Positions 1 through 6,561 of a stretch of DNA of 47,885 nucleotides are shown here, piece by piece. Source of the DNA: Chloroflexota bacterium (GTDB lineage: Bacteria; Chloroflexota; Anaerolineae; Promineifilales; Promineifilaceae); the NCBI GenBank assembly GCA_003696605.1, contig RFGV01000296.1:1-47885 (forward strand), written 5' to 3'. The notes below the pieces were generated by a model, which saw only the letters and a list, made by a program, of their open reading frames with translations, was not told the origin of the DNA and searched no databases. A program made the position numbers and the translations under genes. Numbering within the stretch: position 1 is the stretch's first letter; each line of letters opens with the position of its first letter.

Positions 1-567
1 GGGTTTGTAACCGACCACCCCACAAAATGCGGCCGGACGATTCACAGAGCCTATCGTCTGTGTCCCTAAAGCAAGTGGGGAAAGGCCAGCCGCAACAGCC
101 GCAGCCGATCCACTACTGGAGCCTCCGGGCGTATGGGCCGGGTTGTGTGGGTTACGGGTAGGGCCAGGGGCAAAGTAGGCAAATTCTGTGGTGACTGTTT
201 TGCCTAATATAAGCGCACCCGCCTGTTTAAGGCGGGTTACGCTGGTAGCTTCTTTTCCCTGGAGGATGTCAGCCGGTAGTTGGCTGCCAGCCTGGGTAAT
301 AAACCCGTCAACGTGGAAAATGTCTTTGACGCCAATGGGAACGCCAAAAAGTAACGGCCGTTTATCCGGGTCAGGATATTGTGCCAGCAGGGTTTCAGCT
401 TCACGACGCAAACGATCAAAACGGCCGTTTTCAGGCACAAAAGCAAGCAATTGCGGCTCAACCTGCTCAAAATACTCCGCCAACTCTGCCAGATACGCCA
501 ACAACGGCCGTTGTCCACTCCGCAAAGCCCCCGCCAGCCCCCGCAACGAACGATGAAACTCTGGCAT
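1..567 (-). CDS. Amidase signature (AS) family amidase, 3' end cut by window edge
   Basis: The minus-strand frame is open from the ATG at 567 to the window edge (189 residues seen), so the C-terminal part is missing. It shows the AS-family core: Lys81 in GVKDIFHVDG (general base of the Ser-cisSer-Lys triad), the Gly/Ser-rich loop GGSSSGSAA at 148-156 that carries the cis-Ser, and the nucleophile region GTQTIGSVNRPAAFCG with Ser174. Such enzymes hydrolyse amides to acid and ammonia, and GatA of the Glu-tRNA(Gln) amidotransferase belongs to the same family. A GGAGGT ribosome site lies 11 bases before the ATG. It follows the molybdenum hydroxylase FeS gene after 31 bases, so it is probably the third gene of that operon and may act on an amide made or used in that pathway. 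Its substrate cannot be told, and GatA is less likely given this context. Three AACGGCCGTT copies lie inside it (353, 420, 503). Confidence 0.9.
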   Translation of the reverse strand, partial: MPEFHRSLRGLAGALRSGQRPLLAYLAELAEYFEQVEPQLLAFVPENGRFDRLRREAETLLAQYPDPDKRPLLFGVPIGVKDIFHVDGFITQAGSQLPADILQGKEATSVTRLKQAGALILGKTVTTEFAYFAPGPTRNPHNPAHTPGGSSSGSAAAVAAGLSPLALGTQTIGSVNRPAAFCGVVGYKP

Positions 568-598
568 CAACACAACACACCTCCACCCACCCTGCCCA

Positions 599-1087
599 TC
601 ACACCTGTTGCCTGGCCAGCTTCTCCGCCGCCAACTTAACCGCATCGACTATATGCTGATATCCCGTACACCGGCACAAATTCCCAGAAATCGCCTCACG
701 AATTTCCGCCTCCGTAGGCTGCGGATTCTCCTCCAAAAATGGCAACAACGTCATCAAAAAACCCGGCGTACAAAAACCACACTGTAACCCGTGTGCTTCC
801 CAAAATGCTTCTTGCAACGGGTGCAATCGTTCCCGATCTTCCGTCAGACCTTCCACCGTCATAATCTCATGGCCATTAGCCTGCACAGCCAATGTCAGGC
901 AAGAACGTACCGGCTGGCCATCAAACAAAATCGTACATGCGCCACAAACACCATGTTCACACCCGACATGTGTCCCGGTTAACCCTAGCTCATGCCGCAA
1001 AAAATCACTCAACAACAGGCGTGGCTCCACCTCACGCTCATACTGTTCCCCATTTACCGTGACAGAAATTCGAACATTTTTGGTCAT
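599..1087 (-). CDS. (2Fe-2S)-binding small subunit of a molybdenum hydroxylase (CoxS/XdhC-type)
   Basis: This 162-residue protein is the usual length for the small subunit of the xanthine dehydrogenase/CO dehydrogenase family. It carries electrons from the molybdopterin site to FAD through two [2Fe-2S] clusters. The N-terminal plant-ferredoxin-like cluster is bound by Cys43, Cys48, Cys51 and Cys63 (CEHGVCGAC...C). The C-terminal helical domain has Cys103, Cys106, Cys138 and Cys140 (CGFC...CRC). All eight ligands are present, so the protein looks functional. It starts 10 bases after the FAD subunit gene and is almost certainly co-transcribed with it. The large molybdopterin subunit is not in the window and could lie beyond the left edge. 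Without it the substrate (CO, purine, nicotinate, aldehyde or other) cannot be assigned. Confidence 0.95.
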   Translation of the reverse strand: MTKNVRISVTVNGEQYEREVEPRLLLSDFLRHELGLTGTHVGCEHGVCGACTILFDGQPVRSCLTLAVQANGHEIMTVEGLTEDRERLHPLQEAFWEAHGLQCGFCTPGFLMTLLPFLEENPQPTEAEIREAISGNLCRCTGYQHIVDAVKLAAEKLARQQV

Positions 1088-1097
1088 TTTGCTACCC

Positions 1098-1976
1098 TCA
1101 CTGAGATGATGTGGCTTTTGCCAGCGCCAATTTCAGCACGCGCCGGGTTAATACACCAGCCAGATGACGTTTGTAATCGGCCGTTGCATGAATATCGCCA
1201 GTCGGTTCAATTTCTTCCCTTGCCCCCACATCTGCCACCTCTGCAATAAGCGAGTCTGTAACTTTTTCGCCCACCAGCAAATCGGCCGCTTTTCGGGCAA
1301 TCATCGGGACTTCACCAAGATTCAGGTACACAATACGGGCTTTGCGGCAAACATCATTTTCGTCAAGAGTGAGAACGGCCGTTACCCCTGCCTGCGCAAA
1401 ATCACCATGCCGCCGTGCCACCTCCAAAAACCCATAACCCGTTCGTGGCGGCAACACCGGCACAACCACCTCAACCACCATCTCATCTGGGGCCAGGACA
1501 GTCGTAAACAACCCCTCAAAAAACGCTTCAGCCGCAACCCAACGCTCCCCCTGCGCCCGACGCAAACGCAACTGCGCCTCCAAAGCCACCATCACCACAG
1601 GCAGCTCCGCCGCCGGATCCGCATGCGCCAGACTCCCGCCCAGCGTCCCCCGATTTCGAATCTGCGGATGCGCCACATAAGGCATCGTATCATGCACCAA
1701 CGGCGCAACCTCCGCCACAACCGGATCCCGCTCCAGTTGCCGTTGTCGCACCATTGCCCCCAAACTCACCCCGCCATTCCGGCGACGCACCCAATTCAGT
1801 TCGGTTACCTCATTCAGGTCCACCAACACAGACGGCTGTGCCAGTCGAAAATTCATCATGGGGATAAGGCTCTGCCCCCCAGCCAGCAACTTCGCATCAT
1901 ACCCATAAGTCGCCAGCGTTGCCAACACTTCCTCCAACGAACCTGGAGCCACATAATCAAACGGAGCCGGTTTCAT
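1098..1976 (-). CDS. FAD-binding medium subunit of a molybdenum hydroxylase (CoxM-type)
   Basis: This 292-residue protein has both FAD pyrophosphate-binding motifs of the family: LLAGGQSLIPMM near the N-terminus and RNRGTLGGSLAHADPAAELP in the middle. The C-terminal part matches the CO dehydrogenase flavoprotein C-terminal domain. It would pass electrons from the FeS subunit to the final acceptor. I chose the ATG at 1976 because GGAAGAGG stands just before it. An in-frame TTG at 1994 would add six residues but overlaps that ribosome site. It is the first gene of the minus-strand operon (FAD subunit, FeS subunit, amidase). The order M-S without an adjacent L subunit is common, but L should be close by. 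The intergenic region upstream holds inverted repeats that may control it. Confidence 0.93.
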   Translation of the reverse strand: MKPAPFDYVAPGSLEEVLATLATYGYDAKLLAGGQSLIPMMNFRLAQPSVLVDLNEVTELNWVRRRNGGVSLGAMVRQRQLERDPVVAEVAPLVHDTMPYVAHPQIRNRGTLGGSLAHADPAAELPVVMVALEAQLRLRRAQGERWVAAEAFFEGLFTTVLAPDEMVVEVVVPVLPPRTGYGFLEVARRHGDFAQAGVTAVLTLDENDVCRKARIVYLNLGEVPMIARKAADLLVGEKVTDSLIAEVADVGAREEIEPTGDIHATADYKRHLAGVLTRRVLKLALAKATSSQ

Positions 1977-2044
1977 AGTGGATGCCTCTTCCAAAAAATG
2001 TGTTAAAAATCAGGCCAATAAAACAGTGTATAATCCTTGCTCAT

Positions 2045-2116
2045 ACCGAAAAACCATTTACCTCAAAAAGACAAGAGGAATGCCACATTTGTGGTAAACA
2101 TTTTTCGTTTTTCGGT
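2045..2116. repeat. Imperfect inverted repeat, possible operator or hairpin
   Basis: The outer arms ACCGAAAAAC and GTTTTTCGGT are perfect 10-bp complements. The inner arms TTTACC and GGTAAA are perfect 6-bp complements, separated by 30 bases. It lies about 70 bases upstream of the molybdenum hydroxylase start. It could be an operator pair or a long hairpin in the leader. Confidence 0.4.
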
Positions 2117-2132
2117 CAAAGCAATACGGCCT

Positions 2133-2157
2133 GTTCCCAAAACATAAGATTGGGAAC
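2133..2157. promoter_or_regulatory. 8-bp perfect inverted repeat, candidate operator
   Basis: GTTCCCAA, nine bases, then TTGGGAAC. The spacing between half-site centres (17 bases) would put both half-sites roughly on the same DNA face, as for a dimeric regulator. No regulator gene is adjacent. Confidence 0.35.
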
Positions 2158-2297
2158 GACAGCCTGTCTCAACGTTGAGGGATAGGTATTATCATGAATA
2201 GACAAAAACTTGTCAAACACCATCCTCAAAATGAACAACAAACAATCTGAGACAAAACGGCCGTAAATAGCCTATCCAGATTCCAGGAGAAAACAAC

Positions 2298-3515
2298 ATG
2301 CCAAACACAAACCAAACACAAACCAACGGACTCCTCGCCGGCATCCGCGTCATAGACCTTACTCGCGTTCTAGCCGGACCCTACTGCACCATGATGCTTG
2401 GCGATCTAGGCGCCGACGTCATCAAAATAGAAGCCCCAGAACGGGGTGACGACACCCGCCACTGGGGACCCCCATTTACACCCAGCGGTCAATCTGCCTA
2501 CTTCCTTTCCGCCAATCGCAACAAACGCAGCCTCACCCTCAACCTGAAAACAGAAAAAGGAATCACCATTCTCAAAGAACTCATCAAACAAGGCGACATC
2601 CTGGTAGAAAACTTCCGTACCGGCACACTTGCTCGCTGGGGACTAGACTACGACACCCTTCAAGAGCTGCGCCCCGGCCTCATCTACTGCACCATTACCG
2701 GCTACGGCTACAACGGCCCCTACAGCCACAAACCCGGCTACGACTTCATGGTACAGGCCATGGGCGGCTTTATGAGCGTCACCGGCCCAGCCGACGGTGA
2801 ACCCACTCGTGCTGGGGTAGCTATTGCCGATCTGGCCACCGGCATATTCGCTTGCAATGCCATCCTCGCCGCCCTTTTTGCCCGTGAACGCACCGGACAA
2901 GGCCAACGGATTGACATGGCCCTGCTCGACTCTCAGGTTGCCCTCATGTCATACGTGGCCAGCAACTACCTTGTCTCCGGAAAACGGCCGAAACGATACG
3001 GCAACGGTCACCCCAACATTGTCCCCTACCAGGAATTCCAGGCCAGTGACCAATACTTCGCCTTTGCCGCTGGCAACGATGGACAATGGCGCAAATTCTG
3101 CGAAGCCGTAAACCATCCAGAATGGGCTGAAGATCCCCGCTACGCCACCAACGAAGCCCGCGTCCGTCATCGCCAGGAAGTTGTTACCATGCTCAACCAA
3201 CTATTCCGCACCCGACCAGCCGCTGAATGGATGAAACTTTGCGACGAAATCGGCATCCCGTCAGCCCCAATCAATACCATGGACAAAGTATTCAACGATC
3301 CCCAGGTACAAGCACGCCAACTTAAACTGGAAATCTCTCATCCAGAAAACGGCACAATCCCACTGGTAGCTTCCCCCCTCCGCATCCCAACCTCACCCGT
3401 CCAGATTCGCTACCTGCCACCCAAACTAGGCGAACACACCGAAGAAATTCTGCAAGAACTTCTCCAGTACGACATCTCTCAAATCACCACACTTCGCCAA
3501 GAAAACGTCATTTAA
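2298..3515 (+). CDS. CaiB/BaiF (class III) family CoA transferase
   Basis: At 405 residues it has the usual length for this family, whose interlocked dimers move CoA between carboxylic acids through an aspartyl anhydride/thioester. The signature N-terminal block VIDLTRVLAGPYCTMMLGDL followed by GADVIKIEAP (18-47) is present. So is NRNKRSLTLNLKT (74-86). The PGYD motif at 146-149 places the catalytic Asp at 149, and QAMGGFMSVTG follows. A ribosome site AGGAG lies nine bases before the ATG. It is followed after 28 bases by the thiolase-like gene. The pair suggests acyl-CoA activation and degradation (dicarboxylic, aromatic or carnitine-like acids). The substrate cannot be read from the sequence. 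Confidence 0.94.
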   Translation: MPNTNQTQTNGLLAGIRVIDLTRVLAGPYCTMMLGDLGADVIKIEAPERGDDTRHWGPPFTPSGQSAYFLSANRNKRSLTLNLKTEKGITILKELIKQGDILVENFRTGTLARWGLDYDTLQELRPGLIYCTITGYGYNGPYSHKPGYDFMVQAMGGFMSVTGPADGEPTRAGVAIADLATGIFACNAILAALFARERTGQGQRIDMALLDSQVALMSYVASNYLVSGKRPKRYGNGHPNIVPYQEFQASDQYFAFAAGNDGQWRKFCEAVNHPEWAEDPRYATNEARVRHRQEVVTMLNQLFRTRPAAEWMKLCDEIGIPSAPINTMDKVFNDPQVQARQLKLEISHPENGTIPLVASPLRIPTSPVQIRYLPPKLGEHTEEILQELLQYDISQITTLRQENVI

Positions 3516-3543
3516 CATATCACATACCACAGGGAGACCATTC

Positions 3544-4686
3544 ATGCGACCAGTTAGCATCGTAGGCATTGGACAAATACCAGTCAAAAAAGCTTATTAC
3601 CGTAGCTTGCGGGAAATTGCGGCTCAAGTTGTTCGGCTGGCTATGGAAGATGCCGGTGTGGATCGGGTTGATGCACTTTTTGCCGGCAACATGCTCAGCG
3701 ACGAACTCCAAGGACAAAAACAGCTAGCCGCACTCATCGCCGATGAGGCTGGCCTGTATGGCATTGAAGCCTTGGCCGTGCGTGCCGCCACGGCCAGCGG
3801 GGCAGCTGCTCTTCGTATGGCTTATCTCGCCGTTGCCAGTGGTGAGGCCGATCTGGCCATCGCCGTAGGGGTGGAGAAAATGAGCGAAGGTGTGGCGACA
3901 CCTGCTTTGGCCAAAGCATTAGACGCTCGCTATGAAGTAGCCGCTGGTGCTACATTGTTGAGCAAAAACGCAGAACTTATGCGCCTTTACCGGCAACGCT
4001 ATAACGTCCCGGAAGACGCATTTGTCAATTTTGCCGTAAATGCTCATGCAAATGCACGCCATAACCCTAATGCACTCTTCCGGCAAAGGGTCACTGCGCG
4101 TACGGTTCGCCGATCGCGGGTGGTGATGGAACCGTTGCGGCTTATGGATTGTTCACCCATTTGTGATGGGGCAGCGGCCGTTGTGCTGGCTCCCCGCGAC
4201 GAAGCACGTGCATACACAAAGCAACCGGTTCATATTTTGGCTTCTAGCGTAGCCACAGATCGATTCCGTGTCAGCGATCGCAAAGATCCGCTAATGCTGG
4301 AAGCAGCCCGTTTGTCTGCATTTAAGGCTTTTCGATTGGCAAATGTGAATCGGGAAGATATTAGCCTGTATGAAGTGCATGATGCGTTTAGTATTATGGC
4401 GTGCCTGTTGCTGGAAGCTGTTGGTTTTGCCGAGCCAGGCCAGGGGTGGCGGTTGGCGGCCGAAAAAGAAATTGGGTTACGGGGGCGAATTCCTGTGGCT
4501 ACGATGGGGGGGCTTAAGGCGCGTGGCCATCCGATTGGGGCGACTGCTTTGTATCAGACCTGTGAAATTGTGTTGCAATTGACAGGGCGGGCAGGAAAGA
4601 ATCAGGTAAAGGATGCTAAAATTGGGTTGTTGCAAAGTGTGGGCGGAGCAGCTACCACATTATTGACGCATATTTTTGGCGTGTAG
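3544..4686 (+). CDS. Thiolase-superfamily protein (SCP-x type) with the nucleophilic Cys replaced by Thr
   Basis: The 380-residue product aligns by motif along its whole length with the SCP-x/archaeal type of thiolase: EVHDAF with His279, GGLKARGHPIGAT with His329, SPICDGAAAVVLA near 204-216, and the GLLQSVGGAA end block. Where the family has its acyl-accepting Cys (V-x-x-x-C-A-S-G), this protein reads AVRAATASG, with Thr83 from an ACG codon. Without that Cys the normal acetyl-transfer reaction should not work. It may be a non-condensing acyl-CoA-binding partner, use a different chemistry, or be decaying, although the rest of the frame is intact. A good ribosome site (GGGAG) lies before the ATG. 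It is downstream of the CoA transferase and ends four bases from the convergent kinase gene. Confidence 0.88.
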   Translation: MRPVSIVGIGQIPVKKAYYRSLREIAAQVVRLAMEDAGVDRVDALFAGNMLSDELQGQKQLAALIADEAGLYGIEALAVRAATASGAAALRMAYLAVASGEADLAIAVGVEKMSEGVATPALAKALDARYEVAAGATLLSKNAELMRLYRQRYNVPEDAFVNFAVNAHANARHNPNALFRQRVTARTVRRSRVVMEPLRLMDCSPICDGAAAVVLAPRDEARAYTKQPVHILASSVATDRFRVSDRKDPLMLEAARLSAFKAFRLANVNREDISLYEVHDAFSIMACLLLEAVGFAEPGQGWRLAAEKEIGLRGRIPVATMGGLKARGHPIGATALYQTCEIVLQLTGRAGKNQVKDAKIGLLQSVGGAATTLLTHIFGV

Positions 4687-4690
4687 TCTG

Positions 4691-6538
4691 TTAGGGGGCA
4701 TTCATAGCACATCGAAAGCCCAGGTTGGCGCGGGCAACAGTCGGATCGAATGAACCGCGGGCAGTAATGCGTAGCTCTTCGGGAGCAGAAAGCCATGAGC
4801 CCCCTCGAACAGATTTGAAGGAGCCTTCGGCAGGACCGAGTGGGTTGACGTCTGGAGAACGTTCATAGAAGCGGGGATCGTACCAGTCGCTCACCCACTC
4901 GACGACGTTTCCAGCCATGTCGTATAGGCCCAGGGGAGAACGGCCGTTTGGATAACTCCCTACTGGTGCCGTATCCCGATGTCCATCATCTACTGAACGA
5001 TCTGCCTTGTCACGGGGACACCCAGCATCACAATAGTTCACCTTGCTTCCGTCAAACGCATCTCCCCACGGATAACGCAACTTGATTCCCTGATTGGGAT
5101 CAAATCCGGCAGCCTTTTCCCACTCCGCTTCAGATGGCAAGCGTCCTCCCCGCCATTCACAAAATGTCTGGGCATCAAACCAGGTGACAAAAATAACGGG
5201 GTAATCAGCAAAAGCCGGATCGCCATAGTAAGCAGGGTGATAGGTAGCTCCAGGATTTGCAGGGGGGCTGCATACACCTGCATCAACACAAAGCGCGTAT
5301 TGGCCGTTCGTCACTTCTGTTTCATCAATAAAGTACGGGTCTATGCGAACAAGATGGGCTGGTTGTTCGTCTGATTCTCCTTCATCATTTCCCATGAGGA
5401 ATACGCCACCTGGGATAAAGATCATCCGTGCACCCGTTTCGGTGATAAAGGGTTCCGGTGTAGGCGTAGGCGGGTCGGTGGGGGCCGGTAGTGGTGTAGG
5501 GGTGGGGGCCAGGGCAGTCAGGGCAGCAATAACGGCCGATTCCAGTGTGGCTGTTGCCGCCACTCCCTGTGGTGCTTCTCCACGTGAAATATTCAACGCT
5601 CCAAACGCCAATCCAACCACTACAACCACCAAAAATAAGCCAGCCATTGCCAACGCCACACGCCGATCCAATTGCCGTCGCATACGCTGTGGCACCACTG
5701 GCGGCGGCACAGCCACAGAACGTTTCGGCGTGCGTCGCAAGGGAGCCACTTCCGGTTCCGGGCGTCCTGCTGGACGTGCCAATGCTCGTGCAAAATCAGC
5801 CACAGAATCATAACGCGCATCTGCCCGCAACGACATAGCCCGATTTGCCACAAGAGACAGATATGGCTCAACGTCAGGATTTACCTCACGTGCCGGAATC
5901 AGGTCAGCCAGACCACTCTCCCGTGCCAGTGCCTTTGGTGGCACTTGCCCTGTAAGCAGCGTGTACAAAGTTGCTCCCAAGCTGTAAATATCGCTTTGGG
6001 GCGTTACTTCTCGTTGTGCCTGCTGCTCTGGCGAACCATATCCATCCGTATGTGGTCGAATCCCTACTCCTGGCAAACCAGTATCGACCAAAAACACCTC
6101 TCCAGATGGTGTCAGGCGAATGTTAGCCGGTTTGATATTCAGGTGTAAAACACCCTTTTCGTGCAAATAAGTTAATGGTTTGCAGGCTGCCTGAAGCCAG
6201 GGCACAATCAGGTCAGAAGGCAGGGGGCCATATTGATTCAATAATTGTTGCAGATCAACACCATCTACATAAGTGCTTACAAGATACTGCCCTATATTTT
6301 CCAGGGCAAAATGATCTATCACAGATGGTAACTGGGGATGACTCAAACCACTTAGGCGACGTGCTTCTGCCCGAAAGCGACGCTGAATTTCTACGGAAGG
6401 ATCAAGGTACTCCTTGATGGCCACGTCTAGTTGATCGTGGATATCCCACGCCCGATACACAGCACCATAAGGGCCTTCCGCCAGCAGGCTCACTATGCGA
6501 TATCGTTTATTGAGTATTTCCCCAGGTAAAAGTGGCAT
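4691..6538 (-). CDS. Membrane protein: Ser/Thr pseudokinase domain fused to an FGE-sulfatase-like domain
   Basis: This 615-residue protein has three parts. Residues 10-255 form a protein kinase fold: AEGPYGAVYRA as glycine loop, Lys42 in VAIKEY, HLNIKPANIRL as catalytic loop, VDTG with Asp152 in the DFG position, and a GSPEQ activation-segment end. In the catalytic loop the HRD Asp is Asn134, so phosphotransfer is doubtful. One membrane helix follows at about 293-316, then a Thr/Pro-rich linker (345-363), then an FGE/SUMF1-like domain (368-615) with FIPGGVFLMGND, MAGNVVEWVSDWYDP and GFRCAMN. That domain lacks the Cys pair of true formylglycine-generating enzymes, so it is probably a ligand-binding or other SUMF-fold module outside the cell. 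Such fusions are frequent in Chloroflexota and Planctomycetota. I infer a signalling receptor with a kinase-like inner half. Confidence 0.9.
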   Translation of the reverse strand: MPLLPGEILNKRYRIVSLLAEGPYGAVYRAWDIHDQLDVAIKEYLDPSVEIQRRFRAEARRLSGLSHPQLPSVIDHFALENIGQYLVSTYVDGVDLQQLLNQYGPLPSDLIVPWLQAACKPLTYLHEKGVLHLNIKPANIRLTPSGEVFLVDTGLPGVGIRPHTDGYGSPEQQAQREVTPQSDIYSLGATLYTLLTGQVPPKALARESGLADLIPAREVNPDVEPYLSLVANRAMSLRADARYDSVADFARALARPAGRPEPEVAPLRRTPKRSVAVPPPVVPQRMRRQLDRRVALAMAGLFLVVVVVGLAFGALNISRGEAPQGVAATATLESAVIAALTALAPTPTPLPAPTDPPTPTPEPFITETGARMIFIPGGVFLMGNDEGESDEQPAHLVRIDPYFIDETEVTNGQYALCVDAGVCSPPANPGATYHPAYYGDPAFADYPVIFVTWFDAQTFCEWRGGRLPSEAEWEKAAGFDPNQGIKLRYPWGDAFDGSKVNYCDAGCPRDKADRSVDDGHRDTAPVGSYPNGRSPLGLYDMAGNVVEWVSDWYDPRFYERSPDVNPLGPAEGSFKSVRGGSWLSAPEELRITARGSFDPTVARANLGFRCAMNAP

Positions 6539-6561
6539 ATCTTGTTCTGAATTGTCTGGGT

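Larger units (their letters stand above)
1977..2297. other. Divergent intergenic control region with two inverted repeats and one palindrome copy
   Basis: This is the only stretch over 300 bases without a gene. It separates the minus-strand molybdenum hydroxylase operon from the plus-strand CoA transferase operon, so it must hold promoters for both. Three things are visible. The first is an imperfect inverted repeat with arms ACCGAAAAAC (2045-2054) and GTTTTTCGGT (2107-2116), plus inner arms TTTACC (2057-2062) and GGTAAA (2093-2098). The second is a perfect 8-bp inverted repeat GTTCCCAA/TTGGGAAC (2133-2140 and 2150-2157). The third is AACGGCCGTA at 2256-2265. I could not fix a convincing -35/-10 pair for either direction, and I see no small gene here. 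Confidence 0.6.

Noticed and set aside
1-567. The amidase as GatA of the Glu-tRNA(Gln) amidotransferase
   Set aside because: AS-family motifs alone do not separate them. The operon with molybdenum hydroxylase subunits favours a catabolic amidase, so no gene symbol is given.
1164-2006. Long plus-strand open frame of about 280 codons
   Set aside because: It is the antisense of the FAD subunit gene, and its Arg/His/Pro-rich product matches no family pattern.
4691-5400. FGE-like domain as a true formylglycine-generating enzyme
   Set aside because: The conserved Cys pair near the C-terminus (around RGGSWLSAPEELRITARGSF) is absent, and no sulfatase gene is near.
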